The notes: generated by a model not told the origin, from the letters alone. A stretch of DNA of 64,000 nucleotides from Ketogulonicigenium vulgare WSH-001 (GCF_000223375.1 NC_017384.1:2436001-2500000), one strand, 5' to 3'. Shown: positions 17,461 through 27,978, numbered from the stretch's first letter. A program made the numbers and translations.

Positions 17461-18924
17461 TCACAGGAAAGCTGTCTCATCAAAGCTGCGCAACTTGCGC
17501 GAATGCATACGTTCTAGCGGCATATCGCGCAAAAGCTCCATGGCGCGCAGACCGATTTGCAAATGCCGGGCGACCTGCGTTTTGTAGAAATCCGACGCCA
17601 TGCCGGGCAGCTTCAATTCGCCGTGCAGCGGCTTGTCGGATACGCATAGCAGGGTGCCGTAAGGGACGCGAAAGCGAAAGCCATTGGCGGCAATCGTGGC
17701 GCTTTCCATATCCAGCGCGACGGCGCGCGATTGCGACAAACGTTGCACCGGCCCGCGCGGGTCTGAGAGTTCCCAATTGCGGTTGTCGATGGATGCGATG
17801 GTGCCAGTGCGCATGATGCGTTTCAGCTCGTAGCCGCTCAGTTCGGTGACCTCCTCGACCGCATGTTCCAATGCGACCTGAATCTCGGCCAGCGCGGGGA
17901 TCGGCACCCACGGCGGCAGGTCGTCATCCAGCACGTGATCCTCGCGCAGGTAAGCATGACCCAGCACGAAATCGCCAAGGTTCTGCGAATTGCGCAGGCC
18001 CGCGCAATGCCCAACCATGATCCAGGCGTGTGGGCGCAGCACGGCGATATGATCCGTCGCCGTTTTCGCATTCGACGGCCCGACCCCGATATTCACCAGC
18101 GTCACCCCGCCGCCATCGGCGCGGGTCAGGTGATAGGCGGGCATTTGCGGCATCTTGGCGGGCGCAGGCAGCGGCGCGTCAGGCGCGGTAATGGTGACAT
18201 TGCCCGGCCCGACAAACGCGGTATAGCCGCTGGCTGGGTCTGCCAGCATATGGCGGGCATGGGCCTCGAATTCCTCGACATAGAACTGATAGTTTGTGAA
18301 CAGCACAAAGTTCTGGAAATGGCGCGGGTTCGTGGCGGTGTAATGGGCAAGGCGCGCCAGCGAATAGTCGATGCGCTGCGCGGTAAAGGTCGCCAGCGGC
18401 GCCGCGCCATCGGGATAGCGGAAATGCAGCCCATTCGCGATATCGTCATTCGTCGTCGCCAGATCCGGCACATCGAACACATCGCGTAGCACGAAATCCA
18501 GCGCGCCTTCTTGCGGGATGGTCACGCCGTCATCGCCCGCGACGGCGAAATGGACGGGCATCGGGGTCGAGGACACCCCAATCGTCACCGGCACCTGATG
18601 GTTGCGCATCAGAATGCCGATCTGCTGCATCAGATAGTTTTGATACAGATCGGGGCGCGTGATCGTGGTGGCATAGGTGCCGGGCTCGGCCACATGGCCA
18701 AAGGATAGGCGCGAATCCGTGCGGGCGTAACTATCTGTTGTGACGCGAATTTCTGGGTAATAGGCGCGCACGCGGCCAGCGGGGCGGCCCTTGGTCAGTG
18801 CCTCCAGAAAGGCGCTGCGCAAAAAGCCCGTGGCCTCGGCATATAGCTTTTGCAGATGGGCGACAGCCGCGCCGGGGTCGATGAAGCTTTCATGTGGGGC
18901 GGCGGGGGGCGTGATCAATTTCAT
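17461..18924 (-). CDS. amn: AMP nucleosidase
   Basis: 487 aa, close to the Escherichia coli enzyme. Hydrolyses AMP to adenine and ribose 5-phosphate. The N-terminal AMP-nucleosidase domain (with PEIRVTTDSYARTDSRLSFG) is followed by a nucleoside phosphorylase-like catalytic domain. That domain contains GVGPSNAKTATDHIAVLRPH, MVGHCAGLR and the late MESATIAANGFRFRVPYGTLLCVSDKP segment. Its start overlaps the ade stop by four bases (ATGA), so ade and amn are one operon: Amn makes adenine and Ade deaminates it to hypoxanthine. Confidence 0.95.
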   Translation of the reverse strand: MKLITPPAAPHESFIDPGAAVAHLQKLYAEATGFLRSAFLEALTKGRPAGRVRAYYPEIRVTTDSYARTDSRLSFGHVAEPGTYATTITRPDLYQNYLMQQIGILMRNHQVPVTIGVSSTPMPVHFAVAGDDGVTIPQEGALDFVLRDVFDVPDLATTNDDIANGLHFRYPDGAAPLATFTAQRIDYSLARLAHYTATNPRHFQNFVLFTNYQFYVEEFEAHARHMLADPASGYTAFVGPGNVTITAPDAPLPAPAKMPQMPAYHLTRADGGGVTLVNIGVGPSNAKTATDHIAVLRPHAWIMVGHCAGLRNSQNLGDFVLGHAYLREDHVLDDDLPPWVPIPALAEIQVALEHAVEEVTELSGYELKRIMRTGTIASIDNRNWELSDPRGPVQRLSQSRAVALDMESATIAANGFRFRVPYGTLLCVSDKPLHGELKLPGMASDFYKTQVARHLQIGLRAMELLRDMPLERMHSRKLRSFDETAFL

Positions 18925-20717
18925 TCACTCACCAGCAAGTCGGTAATTTCAAAACGCGTCACATCGACGATACCCAGATCGGAAATCCTGATCTCGGGGA
19001 TCACCACCAGCGCCAGCAGCGAATGCTGCATATAGGCATTGTTCAGCGTGCAGCCGGTGTCCGCCATCGCCTGCATCAGGCGTTCTGCGGCGGCGGCCAC
19101 TTCGACGGCGGGACGATCGGACATCAGCCCCGCGATGGGCAGCGGCACCAGCGCGCGCTCTTCGCCCTCGGCCCATAGGGTGATGCCGCCCCCGACCTCA
19201 TGCAGGCGGTTCGCAGCGGCGGCCATCATTTTGCGACAGGTGCCCACCACAATCATATGGTGGCTGTCATGCGCCACGGTCGAGGCCAGCGCCATCTTGC
19301 CCCGATAGCCAAAGCCCGAGACAAAGCCGTTCACCACTTTGCCGGTGGCCTGATGCCGCTCGACCAGCGCGATTTGCGCCACGTCCTGCGCCTGATCGGG
19401 CATGACGCGGCCGTCCTGCACCTGCAGATCGAATGTCAGCGCCTTTGTCGGGGCCTGATTTTCCACAACGCCAATGACGCGGGCGGTGGCGGTATTGGCA
19501 CCCTCGGGCGCGTGGACGGTAAAGGCGGTGTGTTCCAGCGCCTGCATATTCACCGTCTGGCGGGCGCGGTCTGGCCAGTCGTAATGCGGGCAATTCACCA
19601 GCAACCGGCCACCCTCGGCCACTTTCACGCCGCGGGCAAAGACCACCTCGATCGGCAGCGCGCTGAGGTCGGATGTCAGGATCATATCCGCGCGCCGACC
19701 GGGGGTGATCGAGCCGACCTCGCGTTCCAGCCCGAAATGCGTCGCGGTGTTGATCGTCGCCATTTGCAGCGCCACCAGCGGATCGGCACCGCAGGCGATG
19801 GCGTGGCGCAAAGCGCGGTTCATATGCCCCTCGTTCACCAGCGTGCCGGAATGGCAATCGTCGGTGCACAGGATAAAGCCGCGCGGGTCGAGGCCTTTTT
19901 CCGTGATCGCCGTGATCTGGCTTTCCACATCATACCAGGCCGAGCCCAGCCGCAGCATGGCGCGCATCCCCTGACGGACGCGGGCGATGGCATCGGCCTC
20001 GCGCGTGCCTTCGTGGTCATCGGCGGGGCCGCCCGCGACATAGGCGTGAAAGGCATTGTCCAGCACCGGGCTGGCGAAATGGCCGCCGACGGTCTTGCCC
20101 GCATCCATCGTCGCGGCAATCTCGGCCAGCATCTTGGGGTCGCCATGTGCCACACCGGGGTAGTTCATCATCTCGCCCAGACCGATGATACCGGGCCAAT
20201 GCATCGCTTCGGCCACGTCTTCGGGGGTGATCTCGTATCCCGTGGTCTCAAGGCCGGGGGCCGATGGCGCGCAGCTGGGCATCTGGGTAAAGATATTGAT
20301 CGGCTGCGCCATCGCCTCGTCATGCATCATCCGCACGCCGTCCAGCCCCAGCACATTCGCGATCTCATGGGGGTCGGTGAACATGGTGGTGGTGCCGTGC
20401 GGGATGACGGCGGCGGCGAATTCGGCGGGGATCAGCATCCCCGATTCAATATGCATATGCCCGTCGCACAGGCCCGGGATCAGATAGCGCCCGCCCGCAT
20501 CGACCACATTTGTCGCAGCGCCGATGCAATGGCTGGCATCCGGCCCGACATAGGCAAAGCGGCCCGCGATCACGGCGACATCCCAGCCCTCCATCACCTC
20601 GCGGCTGTGGACGCTGACGACTTTTGCGCCGCGAATGACCAGATCAGCGGGCGCGCGCCCTGCGGCCACCGCGACAAGCTGCGGCAGAACCTTGGCCCAT
20701 GATTGCAATCCAGACAT
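18921..20717 (-). CDS. ade: Adenine deaminase
   Basis: 598 aa. Amidohydrolase-fold, metal-dependent enzyme converting adenine to hypoxanthine and ammonia, the second step after AMP nucleosidase. The metal-binding motif GHMHIES follows GLCDGHMH, and later conserved elements are TDDCHSG, PGRRADMIL and DSHHMIVVG. The C-terminal domain (KALTFDLQVQDGRVMPDQAQ onward) is complete. It is the first gene of the ade-amn operon and is divergent from rluA. Between them lies an imperfectly spaced CCCCCGA/TCGGGGG repeat (20776-20782 with 20812-20818). Confidence 0.96.
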   Translation of the reverse strand: MSGLQSWAKVLPQLVAVAAGRAPADLVIRGAKVVSVHSREVMEGWDVAVIAGRFAYVGPDASHCIGAATNVVDAGGRYLIPGLCDGHMHIESGMLIPAEFAAAVIPHGTTTMFTDPHEIANVLGLDGVRMMHDEAMAQPINIFTQMPSCAPSAPGLETTGYEITPEDVAEAMHWPGIIGLGEMMNYPGVAHGDPKMLAEIAATMDAGKTVGGHFASPVLDNAFHAYVAGGPADDHEGTREADAIARVRQGMRAMLRLGSAWYDVESQITAITEKGLDPRGFILCTDDCHSGTLVNEGHMNRALRHAIACGADPLVALQMATINTATHFGLEREVGSITPGRRADMILTSDLSALPIEVVFARGVKVAEGGRLLVNCPHYDWPDRARQTVNMQALEHTAFTVHAPEGANTATARVIGVVENQAPTKALTFDLQVQDGRVMPDQAQDVAQIALVERHQATGKVVNGFVSGFGYRGKMALASTVAHDSHHMIVVGTCRKMMAAAANRLHEVGGGITLWAEGEERALVPLPIAGLMSDRPAVEVAAAAERLMQAMADTGCTLNNAYMQHSLLALVVIPEIRISDLGIVDVTRFEITDLLVSE

Positions 20718-20838
20718 GCGTCACCCCTTACGAATCTTTCTCGCAGTTGACCCATGAATGGCCCCCTTGACCAGCCCCCCGATCTTGCGCCCACGCGCTT
20801 TGCTGCATAATTCGGGGGTGATCTGATACGAGGCGCCC

Positions 20839-21486
20839 TTGGACGATATCTATTCCCCCCCGCAGGACCCGCTGGTCATCCTGCATCAGGATCACGAGAT
20901 CGTCGTGGTGGACAAGCCGTCCGGCCTGCTGTCGGTGCCGGGCAAGGGCGAGCATCTGGCCGATTGCCTGATCGCCCGCGTGCAGCGCGTCTTTCCCACT
21001 GCGCTGTTGGTGCACCGGCTGGATCGCGACACCTCGGGCGTCATGGTCTTTGCCCTGACCCCCCATGCGCAGCGCCATCTGGGTCTGCAATTCGAAAACC
21101 GCCAGACCAAAAAGATCTATATCGCCCGCGTTTGGGGCGAGGTTGCGGCGCCCGAAGGCCATATCGACCTGCCGCTGATCGTCGACTGGCCGAACCGGCC
21201 GCTGCAAATGGTGGACCATGAAAATGGCCGCCCCGCGCAGACTGACTGGAAACGGGTCAGGACGGGCGGCGGCGAAAGCCGGATGCGGCTGATGCCGAAA
21301 ACCGGCCGCTCGCATCAATTGCGGGTGCATATGCTTGAGATCGGCCATCCGATCCTTGGCGATCCGTTTTATGCGACGGGGCCCGCGCGTGATTTCCCGC
21401 GCCTGATGCTGCATTCGGAAACGCTGCAATTGCGCCACCCCGATGGCGGGCGCACCCTGCGTTTCACGGCCAAAGCGCCGTTCTGA
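20839..21486 (+). CDS. rluA: Dual-specificity RNA pseudouridine synthase RluA
   Basis: 215 aa. Begins at TTG with a GAGG motif five bases upstream; no in-frame ATG is better placed. The catalytic block HRLDRDTSGVMVFAL has the nucleophile D62. The segments PSGLLSVPGKG, LPLIVDWPNRPLQ, GRPAQTDWK and GRSHQLRVHMLEIGHPILGD follow E. coli RluA closely. The lack of an N-terminal S4 domain also fits RluA rather than RluC or RluD. It modifies U746 in 23S rRNA and U32 in several tRNAs in E. coli. Confidence 0.93.
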   Translation: MDDIYSPPQDPLVILHQDHEIVVVDKPSGLLSVPGKGEHLADCLIARVQRVFPTALLVHRLDRDTSGVMVFALTPHAQRHLGLQFENRQTKKIYIARVWGEVAAPEGHIDLPLIVDWPNRPLQMVDHENGRPAQTDWKRVRTGGGESRMRLMPKTGRSHQLRVHMLEIGHPILGDPFYATGPARDFPRLMLHSETLQLRHPDGGRTLRFTAKAPF

Positions 21487-21493
21487 CATGATG

Positions 21494-21518
21494 AGGGCGC
21501 CCGTAGGCGCCCTTTTTA
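21494..21518 (+). terminator. Terminator of rluA
   Basis: AGGGCGCC (21494-21501) pairs with GGCGCCCT (21506-21513) around CGTA and is followed by a T-run on the plus strand. It has no T-run on the minus strand, so it does not obviously serve dnaJ. Confidence 0.92.
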
Positions 21519-22661
21519 ACCCTTCATGCTGTCCCAGAAGTTTTTGACAGCGCTGAAGAAATTCGTGCTTTCGGGGTTGTTGCGCGCCTCGCCCAGCTTG
21601 TCGAATTCGCGCAGCAGTTCCTTTTGCTTGGCGGACAGGTTGACCGGAGTCTCGACCGCAAGTTCAATGAACATATCGCCGAACTCTTTGCTGCGCAGGG
21701 CGGGCATACCCTTGCCGCGCAGACGCATCTGACGCCCGTTCTGGCTGCCCTCGGGGATCTTGACCCGCGATTTGCCACCATCAATCGTCGGCACCTCGAT
21801 ATCGCCGCCCAAAGCCGCTGTCGCCATCGACACCGGCACACGGCAATACAGATGCAGCCCGTCGCGCTGGAACAGCTCGTGGTCGCGCACCTCGATAAAG
21901 ATGAACAGATCGCCCGCAGGGCCGCCGCGCATACCAGCCTCGCCCTCGCCCGAGAGGCGAATGCGGGTGCCGGTTTCAACGCCTGCCGGAATATTCACCG
22001 ACAGTTGCTTTTCACGCTCGACCCGGCCCGCGCCGTGGCAGACCGAACAGGGGTTCTTGATGATCTGGCCCAGGCCGTTACAGGTCGGGCAAGCGCGCTC
22101 GACCGTGAAAAAGCCCTGCTGCGCCCGCACCTTACCCATGCCGCCACAGGTGGGGCAGGTGACAGGTTCAGACCCATCCTCGGCGCCCGATCCATGGCAA
22201 TGGCCGCAGGACACGGATGTCGGCACGGTGATCGTCTTATGCGTGCCCGCAAAGGCCTCGCCCAAGGTGATCCGCATATTATAGCGCAGATCCGAGCCGC
22301 GCTGCGCGCGTTGCCGCCCGCCGCCGCCCGAACGGCCACCAAAATCGCCGAACAGATCCTCGAATATATCCGAGAAGGCGCCAAATCCGCCTGCGCCCGC
22401 ATTGCCGCGCGCACCGCCGCCGCCGCCCATTCCGCCCTCGAATGCGGCATGGCCAAAGCGGTCGTAGGCCGCCTTTTTATCTTCGTCCTTTAGAACGTCA
22501 TAGGCTTCATTAGCCTCTTTGAACTGTTCTTCGGCGTTAGGGTTGTCTTTGTTCCGGTCGGGGTGCAGCTCTTTGGCCTTGGTGCGATAGGCCTTTTTAA
22601 TCTCATCGGCGCCGGCCCCACGGGAAACGCCCAGCACCTCGTAATAATCACGTTTTGCCAT
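21516..22661 (-). CDS. dnaJ: Chaperone DnaJ
   Basis: 381 aa, class A Hsp40. The J domain (1-70) carries HPD at 33-35 (ELHPDRN). A Gly-rich linker ([18 protein letters not shown]) leads to the zinc region with four CxxCxGxG repeats ([32 protein letters not shown]), then the substrate-binding C-terminal domains. It stimulates DnaK ATPase activity and delivers unfolded clients. It lies 66 bases downstream of dnaK on the same strand. The spacer holds a strong hairpin that may lower the dnaJ level relative to dnaK. Confidence 0.98.
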   Translation of the reverse strand: MAKRDYYEVLGVSRGAGADEIKKAYRTKAKELHPDRNKDNPNAEEQFKEANEAYDVLKDEDKKAAYDRFGHAAFEGGMGGGGGARGNAGAGGFGAFSDIFEDLFGDFGGRSGGGGRQRAQRGSDLRYNMRITLGEAFAGTHKTITVPTSVSCGHCHGSGAEDGSEPVTCPTCGGMGKVRAQQGFFTVERACPTCNGLGQIIKNPCSVCHGAGRVEREKQLSVNIPAGVETGTRIRLSGEGEAGMRGGPAGDLFIFIEVRDHELFQRDGLHLYCRVPVSMATAALGGDIEVPTIDGGKSRVKIPEGSQNGRQMRLRGKGMPALRSKEFGDMFIELAVETPVNLSAKQKELLREFDKLGEARNNPESTNFFSAVKNFWDSMKG

Positions 22662-22686
22662 CGGCTATGTCTCCAGGGCAAAATTC

Positions 22687-22708
22687 GGGCCGACCCTAGG
22701 GCCGGCCC
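22687..22708 (-). terminator. Intercistronic hairpin between dnaK and dnaJ (attenuator candidate)
   Basis: On the minus strand a 9-bp stem with one G-U pair (22700-22708 with 22687-22695, loop CTAG) is followed by GAATTTT. The short U-run makes it a weak terminator or a stabilising hairpin between the two chaperone genes. Confidence 0.6.
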
Positions 22709-22727
22709 TTTGACAGTCTCGCGGCGC

Positions 22728-24638
22728 TTAGCGACGCGGGTTTTCGCCCAGATCCTCGAAATCGGCATCGAGGATGTCGTCATCGCCTTTGTTGCCAGCA
22801 TCCCCCTTGGGCGCGTCGCCCTCGGCTTCGGCCTGCTGCGACTTGTAGATCGCCTCGCCCAGACGCATCGAGGCTTCGGTCACGTTCTGGATGCCCGCGC
22901 GGATCTTATCCGCGTTGTCATTCTCCAGCTCGTCCTTCAGCGCTGCGATGGCCAGCTCGATCACTTCGATGGTCGAGGGGTCAACTTTGTCGCCGTGATC
23001 CACGACCGACTTTTCGGTCGAATGGATCAGGCTTTCAGCCTGGTTGCGCACTTCGACCATTTCGCGGCGGGCCTTGTCGGCATCGGCGTTGGCTTCGGCG
23101 TCTTTGATCATCTGCTCGATATCGGCATCCGACAGACCGCCCGAGGCTTGGATCGTGATACGGTGCTCTTTGCCCGTGCCCTTATCCTTGGCCGAAACCG
23201 AGACGATGCCGTTGGCGTCGATGTCGAAGGTCACCTCGATCTGGGGCATACCGCGCGGTGCGGGCGGGATGTTTTCCAGGTTGAACTGGCCCAGCATCTT
23301 GTTGTCCGCGGCCATTTCACGCTCGCCTTGGAAGACGCGGATGGTCACGGCGTTCTGGTTGTCCTCGGCGGTCGAGAAGACTTGGCTCTTCTTGGTCGGG
23401 ATCGTTGTGTTGCGGTCGATCAGACGGGTGAACACGCCGCCCAGAGTCTCGATCCCCAAGGACAGCGGGGTCACGTCCAGCAGGACAACGTCTTTCACGT
23501 CGCCTTGCAGAACGCCGGCCTGAATGGCCGCGCCCAGTGCCACAACTTCGTCGGGGTTCACGCCCTTATGGGGCTCTTTGCCGAAGAATTTCGTCACTTC
23601 TTCAATGACTTTGGGCATACGGGTCATACCGCCGACCAGAACCACTTCGTCGATCTCGCCTTTGGACACGCCCGCGTCTTTCAACGCGTCGGCACAGGGC
23701 TTCATCGACTTTTTGATCAGGTCTTCGACCAGGCTTTCCAGTTTGGAACGCGTCAGCTTGACCACCAAGTGCAGCGGCTGGCCGTTGGTACCCATCGAGA
23801 TGAACGGCTGGTTGATTTCGGTCTGTTGGGCCGAGGACAGCTCGATCTTGGCCTTTTCAGCGGCTTCTTTCAGACGCTGCAGGGCCATTTTGTCCTTGGT
23901 CAGGTCAACGCCGTTCTCTTTTTTGAACTCTTCGGCCAGGAACTGAACGATGCGCATGTCAAAGTCTTCGCCGCCCAGGAACGTGTCCCCGTTGGTCGAT
24001 TTCACTTCGAACAGGCCGTCGTCGATTTCCAGAATGGTCACGTCGAACGTGCCGCCGCCAAGGTCATAAACGGCGATGGTCTTGGTGCCCGATTTATCAA
24101 GGCCATAGGCCAGCGCTGCGGCAGTCGGCTCGTTGATGATGCGCAGCACTTCAAGACCGGCGATTTTGCCGGCGTCTTTGGTGGCCTGACGCTGGGCGTC
24201 GTTAAAGTAGGCCGGCACGGTGATGACGGCTTGGGTCACGGTCTCGCCCAGATAGTTCTCGGCGGTTTCTTTCATCTTTTGCAGGATGATGGCCGAGACT
24301 TGGGCGGGCGAGTATTTCTCGCCGCGGGTTTCGACCCATGCATCGCCATTGCCACCGTTGACGATGGCATAGGGCACAAGGTGCTTGTCCTTGGTCACAG
24401 CCGCATCGTCGACGCGGCGGCCGATCAGGCGCTTGACGGCGAAGACGGTATTTTCGGGGTTGGTAACAGCTTGGCGCTTGGCGGCTTGCCCGACCAGTCG
24501 CTCACCTTCGGTGAAGCCGACGATCGAGGGCGTGGTCCGCGCGCCTTCGGCATTCTCGATCACACGGGGCTGCGATCCGTCCATGATGGCGACGCAGCTG
24601 TTCGTGGTTCCAAGGTCGATGCCAATGACTTTCGACAT
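22728..24638 (-). CDS. dnaK: Chaperone DnaK (Hsp70)
   Basis: 636 aa. The ATPase domain opens with [18 protein letters not shown] and contains the Hsp70 signatures [15 protein letters not shown] and [13 protein letters not shown]. The substrate-binding domain begins after [17 protein letters not shown]. The protein ends in an acidic tail rich in Asp and Glu ([19 protein letters not shown]). It folds new and stress-damaged proteins together with DnaJ and GrpE. GrpE is not in the window. A sigma-32-like promoter is visible upstream and a hairpin separates dnaK from dnaJ. Confidence 0.99.
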   Translation of the reverse strand: MSKVIGIDLGTTNSCVAIMDGSQPRVIENAEGARTTPSIVGFTEGERLVGQAAKRQAVTNPENTVFAVKRLIGRRVDDAAVTKDKHLVPYAIVNGGNGDAWVETRGEKYSPAQVSAIILQKMKETAENYLGETVTQAVITVPAYFNDAQRQATKDAGKIAGLEVLRIINEPTAAALAYGLDKSGTKTIAVYDLGGGTFDVTILEIDDGLFEVKSTNGDTFLGGEDFDMRIVQFLAEEFKKENGVDLTKDKMALQRLKEAAEKAKIELSSAQQTEINQPFISMGTNGQPLHLVVKLTRSKLESLVEDLIKKSMKPCADALKDAGVSKGEIDEVVLVGGMTRMPKVIEEVTKFFGKEPHKGVNPDEVVALGAAIQAGVLQGDVKDVVLLDVTPLSLGIETLGGVFTRLIDRNTTIPTKKSQVFSTAEDNQNAVTIRVFQGEREMAADNKMLGQFNLENIPPAPRGMPQIEVTFDIDANGIVSVSAKDKGTGKEHRITIQASGGLSDADIEQMIKDAEANADADKARREMVEVRNQAESLIHSTEKSVVDHGDKVDPSTIEVIELAIAALKDELENDNADKIRAGIQNVTEASMRLGEAIYKSQQAEAEGDAPKGDAGNKGDDDILDADFEDLGENPRR

Positions 24639-24750
24639 ATTTCAAATCCCTTTCCAACAGGCGGTTTGAGCGGCCAAGGCCCCAAAGGCACCCCAGCCGG
24701 TTCGTAACAGTTACGGCATTTGGGTATAAAACCCCTTGCCGGATCACGGG

Positions 24751-24781
24751 CTATATAGGGAGGGCGAGAGGCCCCTGCAAC
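24751..24781 (-). promoter_or_regulatory. Sigma-32 (RpoH)-like promoter of dnaK
   Basis: On the minus strand GTTG (24778-24781), an 18-base spacer and CCTATATAG (24751-24759) fit the alphaproteobacterial RpoH pattern CTTG-N17/18-CYTATNTNNG, apart from the first base. The start codon lies 113 bases downstream. A 13-base palindrome CGTAAC-A-GTTACG (24703-24715) lies within the leader. Confidence 0.6.
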
Positions 24782-24832
24782 TGTCCCATCACGCGCGGCC
24801 TTGCTGTTTTTGCACGAACCGCCAGCAATTGC

Positions 24833-25642
24833 CTAAAGCCCCAGCACATCCATCATGTCATAGGCGCCGGGTTCTTTGTTCTGCCCCCATAGTGCGGCTT
24901 TCAGCGCGCCGCGGGCGAAGATTGCCCGGTCAGTGGCCAAATGGCGCAGGACGATCCGCTCGCCATTGGCGGCAAAAATCACGTCATGCTCGCCCACGAC
25001 ATCGCCCCCGCGCACGGACGCAAAGCCGATATGGCCCCGCTCGCGCGCGCCAGTGATCCCATCGCGGCCCCGGTCAGAGACCGCGTCCAGATCCACGCCG
25101 CGCCCCGCCGCCGCCGCTTCGCCCAGCATCAAGGCGGTGCCCGATGGCGCGTCGACCTTGTTGCGGTGATGCGCCTCGACGATCTCGATGTCGAAATCGG
25201 CATCCAGCGCGGCGGCGACCTGCTGGGTCAGCTTGACCAGCAGGTTCACCCCAAGGCTGGTATTTCCGGCCCGCACGGCGACGCAATGGCGCGTGGCGGC
25301 GAGCAGCTTTTGGATATGCGCGGGTTCAAAGCCGGTGGTGCCGATGACATGCACCGCGCGGGCCTGCGCGGCAAGTTCGGCGAATTCCACACTGGCCTCG
25401 GGGCTGGTGAAATCCAGCACGCCTTGCGCCTTTGCAAAGGCTGCGACCGCATCATCGCTGACAGTGACACCAATCGGCTGCCCGCCCAGCATGGTGCCGA
25501 CATCCTGTCCGATCCACGGGCTGCCCACCCGCACCAGCGCGCCCACAAGGCGGCATTTGCTTGACGCCAATACTTCGCGCAGCAGCATCTGCCCCATGCG
25601 CCCCGATGCGCCTGTGACGACAATCCCCGGCAGTTCCATCAT
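24833..25642 (-). CDS. dapB: 4-hydroxy-tetrahydrodipicolinate reductase
   Basis: 269 aa. Makes tetrahydrodipicolinate in the diaminopimelate/lysine pathway, so it also feeds murein synthesis. The nucleotide-binding loop [12 protein letters not shown] is at about residues 9-20. The catalytic region [16 protein letters not shown] holds the family His-His and Lys. Two adjacent ATGs (25642 and 25639) are possible; the longer is kept because relatives begin M-x-E/D-LPGI. It is divergent from rbfA and ends 195 bases before dnaK, outside any shared operon. Confidence 0.96.
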   Translation of the reverse strand: MMELPGIVVTGASGRMGQMLLREVLASSKCRLVGALVRVGSPWIGQDVGTMLGGQPIGVTVSDDAVAAFAKAQGVLDFTSPEASVEFAELAAQARAVHVIGTTGFEPAHIQKLLAATRHCVAVRAGNTSLGVNLLVKLTQQVAAALDADFDIEIVEAHHRNKVDAPSGTALMLGEAAAAGRGVDLDAVSDRGRDGITGARERGHIGFASVRGGDVVGEHDVIFAANGERIVLRHLATDRAIFARGALKAALWGQNKEPGAYDMMDVLGL

Positions 25643-25738
25643 CTTCCCCGTTCTGAATTCCGCGCGACTTTAGGCGGGCTGCGCGCCAAAGGCAAAGGCA
25701 CGCTTGGCTTTCACCGGCCAAACCCTTATTTGACAGCT

Positions 25739-26176
25739 ATGAGCAAGAACCGTTTTCCCAATGACCCTGCCTTCAACGGCCCCTCGCAGCGCCAATTGCG
25801 CGTGGGCGAGCTGATCCGCCGCACGCTGTCCAGCGTTTTGCAGCGTGGCGAAGTGCATGACCCCGAATTGCAACGCACCTCGATCACCGTGGGCGAAGTG
25901 CGCACCTCGCCCGACCTCAAGGTCGCGACCGCCTATGTCCTGCCTTTGGGCGGCGGCAATGCCGATCTGGTCCTGGCCGCGCTGCGCCGCAATAAATCCG
26001 AGATCCGCCACATGATCGGCCATGGCATGACGCTAAAGTTCGTGCCCGATCTGCGGTTCGAAATTGACCGCACCTTTGATCGCATGGACGAGACGCGCCG
26101 CCTGTTCGAAAACGATCACGTCCGTCAGGATGTGGCTGCAGATCAGCAAGACGATGACGCGGAAAAAGACGCCTAA
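25739..26176 (+). CDS. rbfA: Ribosome-binding factor A
   Basis: 145 aa. Binds the 30S subunit late in maturation and acts on the 5' end of 16S rRNA. The pattern [30 protein letters not shown]-like [17 protein letters not shown], and the KH-type fold ending [19 protein letters not shown] match the family. No Shine-Dalgarno motif precedes the ATG, so translation may be leaderless or inefficient. An acidic tail ([11 protein letters not shown]) follows. Its 3' end overlaps the next gene by 23 bases; truB follows, a common rbfA-truB grouping. Confidence 0.95.
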   Translation: MSKNRFPNDPAFNGPSQRQLRVGELIRRTLSSVLQRGEVHDPELQRTSITVGEVRTSPDLKVATAYVLPLGGGNADLVLAALRRNKSEIRHMIGHGMTLKFVPDLRFEIDRTFDRMDETRRLFENDHVRQDVAADQQDDDAEKDA

Positions 26177-26915
26177 ACTGTTGCGCTGGCTGGCCTTCCT
26201 GTTCGGTCTTTGGGCCGCGCCGGTTGCCGCCGCCAATTGCCGGGCCATGACGTTTGACGGTGCGGATTACACGATCTGCACCGTCGATATGCAGACGGAT
26301 GATCTGCGCCTGTTCCTCAATGACAAGGACGGCAAGCCCTATGGCCATTTCGCGGCGATCGAGACCGCGCTGGGCCGTCCGCTGGCCTTTGCGATGAATG
26401 CGGGCATGTATCACGCCGACCGCCGCCCTGTGGGATTGTATATCGAAGAGGGCGACCAGCAGGCCGGTATCGTCACATCCGCAGGCCCCGGCAATTTCGG
26501 CATGCTGCCCAATGGCGTCTTTTGCGTGCAGCAGGGCAGCGCCCGCGTGATCGAATCGCGCCGCTTTGCCGATGATCCGCCGACCTGCCGCTTTGCCACG
26601 CAATCGGGGCCGATGCTGGTGATCGATGGTGCGCTGCACCCCCGGTTTTTGCCCGACAGCACCTCGCGCAATATCCGCAACGGGGTGGGCACATCCGATG
26701 ACGGGCGCACGGCGACCTTTGCCATCTCGCGCCAGCCGGTGACCTTCCACCAGTTCGGGCGGCTGTTCCGCGACGGCCTTGGGATCAATCAGGCGCTGTA
26801 TTTGGATGGCCGCGTCTCGCGCCTTTGGGCGCCCGAGATTGGCCGCCGTGATGGCGGCGTCGCGATGGGGCCTGTGCTGGGCGTTGTCGGCAGCCAACCC
26901 TCTGCGGGCGGTTGA
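26154..26915 (+). CDS. Exported phosphodiester glycosidase family (DUF2233/NAGPA-like) protein
   Basis: 253 aa. Start chosen at MTRKKTPK, inside the end of rbfA, because a clear signal peptide follows ([19 protein letters not shown]). The mature region has the NAGPA-type pattern: [21 protein letters not shown], then [35 protein letters not shown] and [12 protein letters not shown]. Relatives include YigE-like exported proteins; some members uncover sugar phosphodiesters. The bacterial substrate is unknown. It sits between rbfA and truB and is probably co-transcribed with both. Confidence 0.85.
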   Translation: MTRKKTPKLLRWLAFLFGLWAAPVAAANCRAMTFDGADYTICTVDMQTDDLRLFLNDKDGKPYGHFAAIETALGRPLAFAMNAGMYHADRRPVGLYIEEGDQQAGIVTSAGPGNFGMLPNGVFCVQQGSARVIESRRFADDPPTCRFATQSGPMLVIDGALHPRFLPDSTSRNIRNGVGTSDDGRTATFAISRQPVTFHQFGRLFRDGLGINQALYLDGRVSRLWAPEIGRRDGGVAMGPVLGVVGSQPSAGG

Positions 26916-26969
26916 CCCGCGCAGGGCAGGGGGATAAGCGCCGCGAAGGTTTAAAAACAGGGTCTTTTC

Positions 26970-27881
26970 ATGGCGCGTGGACGCAAGGGTCGCAATATTT
27001 CGGGTTGGGTCATCGTCGATAAACCGGCGGGGATCACCTCGACTGCGGTGGTGAACAAGATCCGCTGGGCGTTCGACGCGCAAAAGGCGGGCCATGCCGG
27101 CACGCTCGACCCCGATGCAACCGGCCTTTTGGCCGTGGCGCTGGGCGAGGCGACAAAGACCATTCCCTATGTCACCGACGCGCTGAAGGCCTATGAATTC
27201 ACCGTCACCTTTGGCGCCAGCACCAGCACGGATGATGCCTCGGGCGAAGTGGTCGCAACCAGCGACGCCCGCCCTACAGATGCCGCCATCAAAGAGGCGC
27301 TGAACGCCTTTGTCGGCGATATCATGCAGGTGCCGCCCGCCTTTTCCGCCATCAAGATCGACGGCGAGCGCGCCTATGATCTGGCCCGCGAGGGGCAAGA
27401 ATTTGAAATCGCGGCCCGTCCGCTGTTCGTCGAAAGCCTGCTGTTGGTGGATCGCCTAGATGCCGATCATGCGGTGCTGGAAATGACCTGCGGCAAGGGC
27501 GGTTATGTCCGGTCCATCGCGCGCGATCTGGGCGCGGCGCTGGGCTGCTATGGTCATGTGCTAAAGCTGCGCCGCATCTGGTCCAGCAGCTTCACGTTGA
27601 AGGGGGCTGTCACGATGGAACAGGTCGAAAGCCTGGCCCGCACCCCCGCGCTGGATGATCTGTTGCAACCGCTGGAGGTTGCACTGGCCGATCTGCCCAT
27701 GGTGACCTGCCCCGAAGCCAGCCTGACACGGTTTCGCAACGGCAATCCCGCGCTGGTCTTTCCTGCGCCGGGGCTGGAGTTCGGCGATGAAGCCTGGGTG
27801 TCTGTCGACGGTCGCGCCCTGGCCATCGGCCAGTATCGCGGCAGCGAACTGCACCCTGCGCGGGTGATCGTCGGCGTATAG
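26970..27881 (+). CDS. truB: tRNA pseudouridine-55 synthase
   Basis: 303 aa. Forms pseudouridine at position 55 of the T-arm of nearly all tRNAs. The catalytic segment [14 protein letters not shown] contains D47. The opening [20 protein letters not shown] and the later [14 protein letters not shown] and [15 protein letters not shown] are family blocks. A C-terminal PUA-like region follows. It lies 54 bases after the glycosidase-like gene on the same strand, in an rbfA-truB grouping. Confidence 0.98.
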   Translation: MARGRKGRNISGWVIVDKPAGITSTAVVNKIRWAFDAQKAGHAGTLDPDATGLLAVALGEATKTIPYVTDALKAYEFTVTFGASTSTDDASGEVVATSDARPTDAAIKEALNAFVGDIMQVPPAFSAIKIDGERAYDLAREGQEFEIAARPLFVESLLLVDRLDADHAVLEMTCGKGGYVRSIARDLGAALGCYGHVLKLRRIWSSSFTLKGAVTMEQVESLARTPALDDLLQPLEVALADLPMVTCPEASLTRFRNGNPALVFPAPGLEFGDEAWVSVDGRALAIGQYRGSELHPARVIVGV

Positions 27882-27937
27882 GCTGCGTTAACCAATCTCT
27901 AACTTTGAGCGCCGCGCGTGCTGCGCTGCGTGCTATG

Positions 27938-27978
27938 ACATCGCCCATGTATCCCTTTTGTTCGGGTGTGGGCGATGT
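27938..27978 (+). promoter_or_regulatory. Inverted repeat covering the start codon of the RTX gene
   Basis: ACATCGCCC (27938-27946) is perfectly complementary to GGGCGATGT (27970-27978). The pairing can extend inward by one A-T and several G-U pairs. The right arm includes the probable ATG at 27975, so an RNA hairpin would mask the start codon. Confidence 0.5.
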
